Source: Hyphomicrobiales bacterium (GTDB lineage: Bacteria > Pseudomonadota > Alphaproteobacteria > Rhizobiales > Rhizobiaceae). Taken from it: DNA of 64,000 bases. The notes under the pieces are model-generated. The model did no database searches and was not told the DNA's origin. It was given only the letters and a program-made list of their open reading frames with translations. Location of the stretch: positions 1-64,000 of the forward strand of contig UBJR01000018.1 in the NCBI GenBank assembly GCA_900465675.1, given 5' to 3'. A program made the position numbers and the translations under genes. Positions 8,503-15,815 of this stretch are shown one piece after another; position 1 is the first letter of the stretch; every line of letters starts with the position of its first letter.

Positions 8503-8751
8503 CTGGCCCGGTTGGAAAGACAAAGGATGTCCCCGGCTCTCCTTGCAAAGCCGCAATGACACTCCAGCGACCACATGGAAATCTCGGTCAGCAGTGTGTG
8601 CATACGGAACGCCTTTGGAGGTTTGGGCGTCCTCGTAATCATTATCACATTGACGATGTTTGGGCTGCGGTCTGAGCCAAATTTTTGCGCGATCCTATCT
8701 AAACTTTCGAAGCAACTCTTTTTGCCGAATGTTCGTCGAACGGTCCTGCAA

Positions 8752-8777
8752 GGAACCAATACAGGTCAACCCGCGTT
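8752..8777 (+). promoter_or_regulatory. EcfG/RpoE2-type promoter of a putative sRNA
   Basis: GGAAC-N17-CGTT, a full match to the general-stress consensus. No open reading frame follows. Instead an intrinsic terminator lies about 50 bases downstream. Confidence 0.65.
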
Positions 8778-8783
8778 TATGGG

Positions 8784-8853
8784 GCGCTGGCTTGTTCCTC
8801 TGCCGGCTATGTCACTCTCGCGACTCGCCCCGCCACAAGCGGGGCTTTCTTTT
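8784..8853 (+). ncRNA. Candidate stress-induced small RNA (about 70 nt)
   Basis: A transcript starting a few bases after the CGTT -10 element would run about 70 nt and end at a strong intrinsic terminator: GCCCCGC, loop CACAA, GCGGGGC, then TTTCTTTT. The body contains the C/U-rich stretch TTGTTCCTCTGCC, a good candidate for pairing with ribosome binding sites. No start codon with a sensible frame is present. The layout (general-stress promoter, short body, GC-rich terminator) resembles sigma-EcfG-dependent sRNAs of alphaproteobacteria such as GsrN, but I see no sequence identity that would name it. The 5' end is inferred. Confidence 0.5.
8827..8853 (+). terminator. Intrinsic terminator of the candidate sRNA
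   Basis: Seven-base-pair perfect GC stem with a five-base loop, then TTTCTTTT. No protein gene ends here, which is the main reason to suspect an RNA gene upstream. Confidence 0.8.
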
Positions 8854-9141
8854 GAATTGCTGAAGCGTGACGACCGATGGCCGTCTCGGTCATGCCGGCC
8901 AAGTCGAGCTAGGCCGGTGCACTCAAGTGATTGGATCCACGGCGGTGACGCAGGGATTACGGTTTGCACTTGTCCCCCTTGCGATATGGGTGCGTTTCAG
9001 TTTCAAAATTCTACTAAAACGCTAGTGACTTGAGGCGGTAGCCTGGTGCATCGACAGCGAGCGGCCTCGCTAAGGACCTAGACGGGGGAACCTTCACGCG
9101 ACATGTTGCATTGTCACAATATGGGAGTGATGGAGGAGAGC

Positions 9142-9234
9142 ATGAACGATCGGACAGCCGGATATCTGATCGCAGCTGAGGTCAGTGGATTATTCTGGAT
9201 CGCGGCCGCCGTTGCAGCGTGGAACCTTTTTTGA
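9142..9234 (+). CDS. Tiny membrane protein (30 aa)
   Basis: The frame MNDRTAGYLIAAEVSGLFW.. is a single hydrophobic helix (LIAAEVSGLFWIAAAVAAW) with short polar ends. A near-perfect ribosome binding site (GGAGGAG) sits seven bases before the ATG. In-frame ATGs also occur at 9121 and 9130, but the site favours 9142. It is probably an inner-membrane microprotein. It ends about 70 bases before the cupin gene and could be co-transcribed with it. A loose GGAAC-N19-TT lies upstream at 9087. Confidence 0.5.
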   Translation: MNDRTAGYLIAAEVSGLFWIAAAVAAWNLF

Positions 9235-9302
9235 ACGTCACCACGGGGCAAAGCGGCGACAGCCATTGCAAGGTTGTCAGCCACGGAGGCCGGAGGCAGC
9301 AA

Positions 9303-9803
9303 GTGGGCATCGAAAAACTGATCTTCGACGCGAGCGCGTGGGTTCCTAACAACCCTTCCCTTCCCGTTTTGCTTTACCGTGGCGTCTTCATCACCAAGGA
9401 TGGATCGGAGGAGTTTGCGAGACTGTTTGCTTCGCATGGCTGGACGGGACTGTGGCGGAACGGTGTGTTTGACTACCAGCATTATCATTCGGGCGCGCAT
9501 GAGGTGCTAGGCGTCGGCAAAGGCCACGCCAAGCTGCTGATCGGCGGGCCTGATGGGAACGAAATCGACTTGAGCGCTGGAGATTGTATTCTTCTCCCAG
9601 CCGGCACAGGCCACATGCGGATTGATGCTAGTGACGATTTTGAGGTAGTCGGCGCTTATCCCAGTGGACAAGAAGCGGACATCCAAACTTCACCGCCTTC
9701 AAAGGCAGTTTGCGCCCGGATAGCCCGCCTACATCTGCCCGAGACTGACCCCGTGCAAGGGACCAGCGGTCCCGCTGTCGTCGCATGGTCACGGCCAATC
9801 TAG
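9303..9803 (+). CDS. Cupin-domain protein
   Basis: A GTG start at 9303 with a GGAGGC site gives a 166-residue protein. The single cupin barrel shows motif 1 (FDYQHYHSGAHEVLGVGKG, with two His and a Glu for metal binding) and motif 2 (LSAGDCILLPAGTGHMRI, third His). Small monocupins of this group bind metal and may act as isomerases, dioxygenases or sensors; the substrate cannot be told. An upstream TTG/ATG extension to 9219 overlaps the preceding tiny gene and has no homology-like features. Confidence 0.85.
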   Translation: MGIEKLIFDASAWVPNNPSLPVLLYRGVFITKDGSEEFARLFASHGWTGLWRNGVFDYQHYHSGAHEVLGVGKGHAKLLIGGPDGNEIDLSAGDCILLPAGTGHMRIDASDDFEVVGAYPSGQEADIQTSPPSKAVCARIARLHLPETDPVQGTSGPAVVAWSRPI

Positions 9804-10415
9804 TTGGTTGGATGCCTGAGACTCCCTACTCCGAGGCTGTTTTCGGACCGAAGGTCGCCAGATCTGGTCGGCTTGAAAGTTGCGATCGTTAGCACGTCTA
9901 AGGACTTCGATGGGTCGGCAACCCTTTGGCTTTTACGAATGCTTGACACTTGGAAGCTATCGTCCGTGAGCGCGATAGATAGTGCGTTCGCGTTTCTCTC
10001 CCTTAGGGTTCAGCATGACATCTCCCGCGATCTCTTTGTCAGCCGCGATCTTGATTTTAGCCCTTCTGGTGGCTGCAAACCCCTTTGGCCACGATCTTGT
10101 TGACCCGCAGACGACAGCAAGCATTGAGACCCACTGAAACTCCTATTTCTTATTGTCGTGGTCGACAGCTATTCAGTTGTCCGCATAGTCAATAATTCGA
10201 ATTTCGAACCAATCCGTGTCCAATTTTTAGGAAGCAACGTCTCAAAATTGGTGAAGTGGCGTCTCTGCATCTCGGTCTGTGTTGCAGAATGCAGACCTTT
10301 CCAGCTGTTCGAAATTCTTGAATCTAGGAAGACTGAGCCCACAGCCGGGGCGCTCTGCCGGTCCAGCCCATATCTGGGGATTGGACCGACTTGCATAAAG
10401 GGGTAGTTCCCTGGC
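9804..10415. other. Intergenic stretch without a supported gene
   Basis: Short frames exist on both strands but none has a ribosome binding site or family-like sequence. Base composition is less GC-rich than in neighbouring genes. I see nothing functional here. Confidence 0.5.
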
Positions 10416-10640
10416 AGGAACCTGGAGCGAGCGCGACAAAATGAACTCGATAACTAGGACCGGCTGCACCCGTGCTCAAGCTGCGCGTAGCGCGTTAACG
10501 AGCAAACTGGGATACCTGGCTATCGCCGCGCTTGCGATGTTGGTGTGGGCAAGCGAAGAAGCCCCGCTGTCTACCGAACACCTCGCCATGAGAGACGCTG
10601 CGGTCCGTCAGAGTCTGCACTGACGGAATCGAATGGGTGT
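10416..10640 (+). repeat. Dispersed degenerate repeat, copy A
   Basis: This segment is clearly similar over about 200 bases to one at 40478-40690 on the same strand. Shared blocks include CCTGGAGC, a GGCTGCACCC block, CGTAGC, ACCAGCAA/ACGAGCAA, GGATAC and ATGCTTGTG/ATGTTGGTG. The similarity follows codons (TRTGCT, SKxGYxAxAAxAMLV), so it is a duplicated coding element that has diverged. Copy B is frameshifted. Confidence 0.55.
10441..10623 (+). CDS. Possible small membrane protein in repeat copy A (60 aa)
   Basis: The 60-residue frame has a basic start (MNSITRTGCTRAQAARSAL), one hydrophobic helix (LGYLAIAALAMLVWA) and a polar tail (LSTEHLAMRDAAVRQSLH). The ribosome binding site is weak. Its main support is the diverged copy 30 kb away, where the same protein can be read only by shifting frame once. 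It may be a real small membrane protein or the better-preserved of two relics. Confidence 0.4.
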   Translation: MNSITRTGCTRAQAARSALTSKLGYLAIAALAMLVWASEEAPLSTEHLAMRDAAVRQSLH

Positions 10641-10841
10641 GCGGCACTCGGGCATGTCTACGCCCATCAGGCGCTAGCATCAGGGTATGCCCATCGTCGG
10701 TACTCGGTCTCCGAGAAAGCCGACGATAAGTACGTAGACATATTCAAAGGCTGGCAGTCGATTTTCATGGCATCCTACTGGACACGCTGGAGACCGAGAG
10801 GCAGACGGGATGGTCGATTTCGTCAATCTGGACGACTGCGC

Positions 10842-10869
10842 CCGGCGAGGCCAACGCCGGCCTCGCCGG
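10842..10869. terminator. GC-rich hairpin after the XRE regulator gene
   Basis: Perfect 11-base-pair inverted repeat (CCGGCGAGGCC / GGCCTCGCCGG) with a six-base loop, 23 bases past the XRE stop codon. There is no clear T-run, so it may be an RNA-stabilising hairpin or a weak terminator. Confidence 0.45.
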
Positions 10870-10892
10870 TAATAAATCAAACCATCCGCCAA

Positions 10893-11279
10893 TCAGTCGT
10901 CGCGTTCGCCTTCGTCGCCTCCAGTGGATTGAAGCAATCTGAAGACCGCGTTTTGAACCTTGTCCGGCGACGCCGCGAAATATCTCAGTAGCCGTTGGCC
11001 CCGTTTGGTCATGGCCAAGTCTGTCGACTTTGGCCGCAGCGGCACCTCAGCGGACGCAACTTCCCCCGATCCTTCTTCCAAGAAATAAAGGATCGAAACC
11101 CCGAAGAGGGCGGCGACGTTGTTGAGCGTCGTGGCTGCAATGCGGTTTGCACCCCGTTCATATTTTTGAACCTGTTGAAATGTGATCCCAAGATGGTCGG
11201 CTACGACTGTCTGACTTAACCCAGCAGAAAGGCGCGCGACCCGCAGGCGCATTCCGATGAGGGCATCCATGTCGGTCAC
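10893..11279 (-). CDS. XRE-family helix-turn-helix regulator
   Basis: The 128-residue protein has an N-terminal Cro/C1-type helix-turn-helix (LRVARLSAGLSQTVVADHLG then ITFQQVQKYERGANRI) at about residues 11-65. A short C-terminal region follows (MTKRGQRLLRYFAASPDKVQ). This architecture is typical of the many rhizobial XRE regulators with a roughly 60-residue tail. It should bind DNA as a dimer; the target is unknown, since neither neighbour is an obvious partner. A GC-rich hairpin follows the gene. Confidence 0.88.
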   Translation of the reverse strand: MTDMDALIGMRLRVARLSAGLSQTVVADHLGITFQQVQKYERGANRIAATTLNNVAALFGVSILYFLEEGSGEVASAEVPLRPKSTDLAMTKRGQRLLRYFAASPDKVQNAVFRLLQSTGGDEGERDD

Positions 11280-11900
11280 GCGGCGTGGGTTATGGTCTGG
11301 ATTACTAACGTTAGCGATGTCGCGGCTCCCATTGGTTGAGAAAAGCCAACTCTATCAGTCGGCCCTGATTATGCGAGAGGTTTTGGTCGGTAGTCTTCGT
11401 TTTAGCCGGCTGCCAGACGTTGACAGGCGTCGGCTCCTCGTCAAGTCAGCCGACGCTCGGCCGCCCAGCGCTTCCAAGCGACCTGTTGAAGGCAACGGCT
11501 GTAGCCGGCGTGAACCTTATGATGTTCACGACGAGTTCGATTGGTTCGAGATTCTTCAACGAGTGCAAAAAGCTCCACCTGTCACCACGCAATTCCATCG
11601 CTTGGCGAGGTGCAAAATCGCGTGAACCTTCCGAGGGCGCTTGTTGCGCAGATAAGGACGGCACCCCCGCCTATCGACCCGACGCCTTTGATCAAGTCCT
11701 CGATGATGCGCGGCGTTGCGTCGGCGTTTTCGCGCTGGATCGTTTCAGGCCACCTGACTGAACCCGCACGCAGCTACGGCCACGTGCGTAAAGATCGGCT
11801 GGCCGGCGCTTCACTCGCCCCGTTCCCGATGCCTTGGCGATCACTTCGTTGAGGAAATGGCGGAAGCAAAGACATACGGCCATCAAACTGGCCTAGACAA
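11280..11900. other. Intergenic stretch without a supported gene
   Basis: About 620 bases. Frames on both strands lack start signals and family-like sequence. A decayed gene is possible, but I could not identify a parent family. Confidence 0.45.
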
Positions 11901-11934
11901 AAAAAGCCCGTCGCATTCCGGTGCGACGGGCTTT
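11901..11934. terminator. Bidirectional intrinsic terminator
   Basis: Perfect 11-base-pair stem AGCCCGTCGCA / TGCGACGGGCT, flanked by A7 on the left and T4 on the right. On the minus strand it follows the entericidin gene by about 130 bases. Confidence 0.8.
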
Positions 11935-12068
11935 TGGCATATAGGGGTTTCGATCATCTTATTCTACTACCCCGACCAAGTAATGAATAAATAGATCCGC
12001 GGTTAATGCAATTCAGCCAAAAGGCGTAGCGAGTGCAGAATAAATCCCACCCCCTATCTGTGCCTCAC

Positions 12069-12224
12069 TTAGTTCGAGGCTGCGCGGTTCACTCGGTGGC
12101 CAGCGTTCTGTGTAGCGTCCACCGTATTGGCGGTGTCTTTGCCCATGCCGCGGATTGTGTTGCCGCAGCTAGAGAGCGCCACAGTCAACAGCGTTGCAGC
12201 GGCAATTGCAGTTATGATTTTCAT
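12069..12224 (-). CDS. Entericidin-family small lipoprotein (51 aa)
   Basis: The 51-residue product has a lipoprotein signal ending in a lipobox (VALSSC). It is followed by the entericidin A/B signature CGNTIRGMGKDTANTVDAT. Entericidins are small envelope lipoproteins; in enterobacteria ecnA and ecnB act as an antidote/toxin pair in stationary phase. In rhizobia single copies are common, with unproven function. An AAGGA ribosome binding site and an upstream general-stress-type promoter support expression under stress. Confidence 0.88.
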   Translation of the reverse strand: MKIITAIAAATLLTVALSSCGNTIRGMGKDTANTVDATQNAGHRVNRAASN

Positions 12225-12255
12225 GTGAGGTTTCCTTTGCGCCTAAGGAAACACT

Positions 12256-12280
12256 AACTTCGCAAACCGCTCGAAGTTCC
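12256..12280 (-). promoter_or_regulatory. EcfG/RpoE2-type promoter before the entericidin gene
   Basis: GGAAC-N16-AGTT on the minus strand. The predicted transcript start is about 20 bases before the ATG. Confidence 0.55.
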
Positions 12281-12311
12281 GGATCGGCCGTCTTTTACCA
12301 GCTTAAGAAGT

Positions 12312-12530
12312 TCACGATAAGTCCGCATTTCGAAGCGCGATGGTGACGCCATCAGTAAGCGCGACACCGGGACATTCTTTTTGGAACTGTTGGACTGCCT
12401 TTGCGATGCCGGCTCCAACAGATCTTGCAGACAATACCGCAAGTTTATGGACATATCGCTCGACGCCCTCGTGGGTGAAGACGACTTCGAGAATGGTCGT
12501 GTTCTCTCGGATATTGCGTATCACGTTCAT
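12312..12530 (-). CDS. Small protein of unknown function (72 aa)
   Basis: The 72-residue product (MNVIRNIRENTTILEVVF..., C-terminal TDGVTIALRNADL) is soluble, with alternating beta-like and helical segments. I do not recognise a family. The ribosome binding site is poor. It is flanked by short genes of the same orientation, each with its own promoter or terminator, which makes a real small gene plausible. Confidence 0.5.
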   Translation of the reverse strand: MNVIRNIRENTTILEVVFTHEGVERYVHKLAVLSARSVGAGIAKAVQQFQKECPGVALTDGVTIALRNADLS

Positions 12531-12546
12531 TTACTCGGTTAGCGCA

Positions 12547-12581
12547 CAAAAAGAAGGCCGCACTCATTGGGGAGCGCGGCC
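12547..12581 (-). terminator. Intrinsic terminator of the 55-aa gene
   Basis: GGCCGC / GCGGCC stem followed on the minus strand by TTCTTTTT. It lies about 65 bases past the stop of the upstream small gene. Confidence 0.65.
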
Positions 12582-12646
12582 GATAGATACCAGCTACTTC
12601 CTGGGGGAAAGAGCACAAAGCATGCTCGGCTTTGGTTAATTTTGAA

Positions 12647-12814
12647 TTAACCGTTCCAGCCCATGGCGCGGCACTGCTTCTCCGCTACTTGTCGAGCGTC
12701 ATCGAGGCTGTTGTACTTCCCCTGCAGTTCATACCGTCGCCCGTTGAACGAGAAGTAGGCACTCTTATCGATCCTGTTAAACGTCACCATCGGCGCCTGC
12801 TCTTTATCGCTCAT
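12647..12814 (-). CDS. Small protein of unknown function (55 aa)
   Basis: The start at 12814 (MSDKEQAPMVTFNRIDKSAY) follows a GGAAGA ribosome binding site. The open frame runs further upstream but without coding character. The product is a small soluble protein with an aromatic beta-type core (AYFSFNGRRYELQGKY) and a terminal helix (DDARQVAEKQCRAMGWNG). A general-stress-type promoter lies 30 bases upstream and a terminator follows, so this is a compact single-gene stress unit. The family is not recognised. Confidence 0.6.
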   Translation of the reverse strand: MSDKEQAPMVTFNRIDKSAYFSFNGRRYELQGKYNSLDDARQVAEKQCRAMGWNG

Positions 12815-12843
12815 GTGGGTCTTCCATTCTGTTGGTGGCGATA

Positions 12844-12869
12844 AACCCGCATCGCACCCGTCTGGTTCC
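12844..12869 (-). promoter_or_regulatory. EcfG/RpoE2-type promoter before the 55-aa gene
   Basis: GGAAC-N17-GGTT on the minus strand, about 30 bases before the start codon. Confidence 0.55.
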
Positions 12870-13318
12870 AGTACTTCCTCTATCAAGACGCGTTTTCCGG
12901 TCGTTAATGTGTTTCGGGGTTGAATAGGCTGTGACCGGCCAAGAACACAATTTACTTGTCCGATTGCCTTACGCATATTGATGGCAATCATTTCGATCGG
13001 CGTGTTGAGCGGATCATCAGCATTGCGGTCGTCCTCTGGCTTACAGAGCCATGCCGAGCAGGAGGCAGGCTATGGGCGATAGGTCCAGATTGAAAGCGAA
13101 CGCGGCAAACCGGAGCAAGACATACGCCGCAATGATTGCCACCGCCGTGAGGTTGCAGCGTCCTTGGCAGGTCACCTGGTCCTCTTTCCGGCCAACGGAC
13201 TTCGATGGAGATCGTCGCCCGAGCGCCGTAGCCGCCGCTGTCGGAAAGCTCTCAGACTTTCCTTTTCATTGGGCAATGATCGCAGTGTCGACTATACCCC
13301 GATCCGAGAACATCAAGA
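12870..13318. other. Intergenic stretch without a supported gene
   Basis: A 115-codon plus-strand frame crosses this area but has no ribosome binding site, shows no family-like motif and overlaps the end of the PilZ gene. I see no other structure. Confidence 0.4.
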
Positions 13319-13759
13319 TTATTCAGCCGGCGACTCCCACTGCAGAGCGCTACCAACTGGTTGTACCAGCTCATTTCGCAAAAGGCCCTTCAAACTGAAT
13401 AACGGTGCCAGCGGAAATCTCAGGAGAGCGAAGGCTTCAACAATGTGTCGAGGTTGTTCCTTTATGAACTCGACTGCGAGAAGACTCTCTTCTCTTCGTT
13501 TTACGGCACAACCGATGGAGTACTCGAAGTTGCCAATCACGATGTAAAAGTGTTCAGGTATTTCTGCAGAGACGCTGATTAGCGCTCCTCCCTGCGAGAC
13601 CTCCAACATAACGGCACGACACGATGAAATCGGCTGCTTGAGAGTTTTTTTGTAAGCAAGCCGCACAGCGGCTTTGCATTTGAAGCGCTTGTGTTTTCTG
13701 GCATCTACTGGAGCAATCTTTGTTAAGTAATGCCTGTTCATGTCCAGAATCCAATTCAT
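13319..13759 (-). CDS. PilZ-domain protein (candidate c-di-GMP receptor)
   Basis: The 146-residue product has the two PilZ binding motifs: RxxxR as RKHKR near residue 21, and a (D/N)xSxxG-like element as EVSQGGALI near 53. The Asp/Asn of the second motif is replaced by Glu, which may lower affinity. The start codon overlaps the stop of the LOV-GGDEF-EAL gene (ATGA), so the two are translationally coupled. A later ATG (MNRHYLTK) is the alternative start. The expected role is to sense cyclic di-GMP levels set by the upstream enzyme and to act on motility, exopolysaccharide or another target. Confidence 0.85.
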   Translation of the reverse strand: MNWILDMNRHYLTKIAPVDARKHKRFKCKAAVRLAYKKTLKQPISSCRAVMLEVSQGGALISVSAEIPEHFYIVIGNFEYSIGCAVKRREESLLAVEFIKEQPRHIVEAFALLRFPLAPLFSLKGLLRNELVQPVGSALQWESPAE

Positions 13760-15609
13760 TTATGGACAGATACTGGTAACGCACGTGCAGGTGCGTCCAT
13801 TGCTTCGCTCCCCATCCGTGCCAGGTTAATTGCGAAGCTTTCTGCGTCGGTTGGGATTCCGAATAGGTAGCCTTGGCCGACCCGACAGCCCATTTCGCCA
13901 AGCGTTGCACGCTGTACTTCCGTCTCCACGCCCTCCGCGACCACCGTCAGGCCAAGGGCGCGTCCCAGCTCGATAACAGCGCGGACGATCACCCGCCTGG
14001 CGGGTCTGGTTGCGAGTTCGCTGACAAACGTTCGGTCTATCTTGATTTCGGTAACTGGGAACGTCTCAAGGGAGCGCAGGTTCGAATAGCCAGTGCCAAA
14101 GTCGTCAACTGAGAGACCGACTCCAATCTGTCGCAGCTGCTGGAATGCGTCCATGACGCCGGGCGTATCGCTAAGGAACATGCTTTCGGTAATCTCGAGG
14201 GTCAGCCACTCCGGTTCAGCACTGGTCAGATGCAGGACGCGGTTCAGCATTTCAGCCATGTCATGCTGGAGAAATTCCCCGGCCGACACGTTCACGGAAA
14301 AGCGAAGTGCCTTGTCGCGGTGCGCGTTGATCCGCCGAGCGAACGTCGCAACGGTGGTCAGGCTCCGTTCGGTCAGATCAAGTAACAGACCTGATCGCTC
14401 AGCGGTCTCAATGAAGCCGCCGGGGAGTTGGCTGCCGAACAGGGGATGGTTCCAGCGAATCAAGGCTTCCGCGCCGAGCCACTCACCGGTGATTAGGTCT
14501 ACCTGGGGCTGGAAGTGATACACGAATTCGTCGTTCGCGACCGCGACCTTCAACTCGCGTGTCATCCTGACGCGTCGGCTGGCTTGCTCGTGGTCGGACT
14601 CGCGAAACCGCCGCGGACCACCCAACGGATCAGATTTGGCTGCCCGAAGGGCAGTACCGGCGTTCCGGATCAATGAAATGGCACTGCCCACTGGCCTGCC
14701 TACGGCATATCCGATGGAGAAGCGCAGTGAGACACTGGCACCTGCCACCACGAAGTCCGCTGCGAGCGACGCGGAAACCAGCTTTACCGTCGGGTCTGCA
14801 CTTGGTTCATCCTGGAGCTCGAAGGCGAGGGCGAACTCGTTCGCGCCCATCCGACCCACTAGTGCAGCGCCCATGTCACGCAGCCGCCGCCCGGTTTCAC
14901 AGAGCAGAGCATCCCCGACGTCGAAACCGTATCCGGTGTTGAGATCATGAAAGCTGACAACATCCAGCTTCACAACCAGAAGGATCGTCTCGGCATTGGT
15001 TGCGAAGCGTCCCTCGGTAGCTTGGATAAATGATTGACGGTTCAAGCAGCCCGTGGTCCCGTCGAGGTTTGCGACACGATCCAGCGCTATATGCGCTTGG
15101 CGAAGCGCTGATACATCGCGCAGTATTCCGACGTAGAACAGTTCGTCCCCAACCCAGGCGGGCCTAAGACTAAGACTATTCCAGAAGGCCGAACCGTCCT
15201 TTCGATAGTTTTGCAACGTTTCGTCCACTGGCTCGGCCGCCCCGATCGCAGCGCGAATGCGAGCGATCTCGGGTTGCTCACGCTCATTGCCTTGCAGGTA
15301 GCGGCAGTCTTTGCCGATAACCTCGGTTCGAGAGTATCCAGTCAGATGTTCGAAGGCCCTGTTTACGTAGAGCAACGGCGAATTGGCACCTAAACGCTTT
15401 GCGATGGCGATCCCGTCCGTCATTTCCTCGACAAGTGTCGGAAGAATGGACCTGACGGCGTCAGCGCTCAGAGGCCCATTGTCGGCCGTGCCCCGCGCAC
15501 GCCTCATGAAGTCCGGCTGTTTGAGTTTCTCAACTTCTTCCATGACAGAAACATGGACTGTGACCCGAGGCGGGGCAACGTGCAGCCGGGGCCGTCTCAG
15601 GACAACCAT
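13756..15609 (-). CDS. LOV-GGDEF-EAL protein (blue-light-type sensor with c-di-GMP phosphodiesterase)
   Basis: The 617-residue protein has three parts. Residues 60-168 are a LOV-type PAS domain with the photoactive-Cys motif (GKDCRYLQG, Cys at about 102) and the flavin-contact Asn pair (NYRKDG, FWN). The usual Gln of the last strand is Leu (YVGILRDV), and the motif Asn is Asp. The GGDEF domain (about 185-340) is degenerate, with GANEF at the active site. The EAL domain (about 350-600) keeps its key motifs: EALIRWNHP, LEITES, DDFGTGYSNL, KIDRTF and AEGVET. I infer an active phosphodiesterase, an inactive cyclase and an altered light or redox input. It starts in a TGATG overlap with an AraC-gene relic. 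Confidence 0.92.
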   Translation of the reverse strand: MVVLRRPRLHVAPPRVTVHVSVMEEVEKLKQPDFMRRARGTADNGPLSADAVRSILPTLVEEMTDGIAIAKRLGANSPLLYVNRAFEHLTGYSRTEVIGKDCRYLQGNEREQPEIARIRAAIGAAEPVDETLQNYRKDGSAFWNSLSLRPAWVGDELFYVGILRDVSALRQAHIALDRVANLDGTTGCLNRQSFIQATEGRFATNAETILLVVKLDVVSFHDLNTGYGFDVGDALLCETGRRLRDMGAALVGRMGANEFALAFELQDEPSADPTVKLVSASLAADFVVAGASVSLRFSIGYAVGRPVGSAISLIRNAGTALRAAKSDPLGGPRRFRESDHEQASRRVRMTRELKVAVANDEFVYHFQPQVDLITGEWLGAEALIRWNHPLFGSQLPGGFIETAERSGLLLDLTERSLTTVATFARRINAHRDKALRFSVNVSAGEFLQHDMAEMLNRVLHLTSAEPEWLTLEITESMFLSDTPGVMDAFQQLRQIGVGLSVDDFGTGYSNLRSLETFPVTEIKIDRTFVSELATRPARRVIVRAVIELGRALGLTVVAEGVETEVQRATLGEMGCRVGQGYLFGIPTDAESFAINLARMGSEAMDAPARALPVSVHK

Positions 15610-15815
15610 CAACCGCTTTCGGACAAACTCGGTCTTGCACCTTCGCCAGATGTCCGGAGGCGATCCCTGTGGTCAGACGGTGTCAATCCGACACTCAAAA
15701 CGAAGGCGAGCGCATCGCTTGTTGCAATCCAAAACCACTTCTTATGCGATCGATATGATTGACAGCCGGCTCTTCAAAAAGAGAGCCCGCGACGTCAATC
15801 TGACATAGACGGATG
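15609..15815 (-). pseudogene. Degenerate 3' end of a second AraC-type regulator gene
   Basis: This segment matches the last 60-70 codons of the intact AraC gene and its downstream junction. Recognisable pieces are QIDVAGSLFEE (intact: RIDVARFLLEG), SGFGLQQAMRS (CGFGSASAMRR) and, after frame breaks, the tail ending in TGATGG. The rest of the gene is gone. The LOV gene begins exactly where the relic stops, as in the paralogous junction at 16701. Confidence 0.7.

Noticed and set aside
13051..13398. 115-codon plus-strand frame before the PilZ gene
   Set aside because: No ribosome binding site, no domain, and it overlaps the end of the PilZ gene on the other strand.
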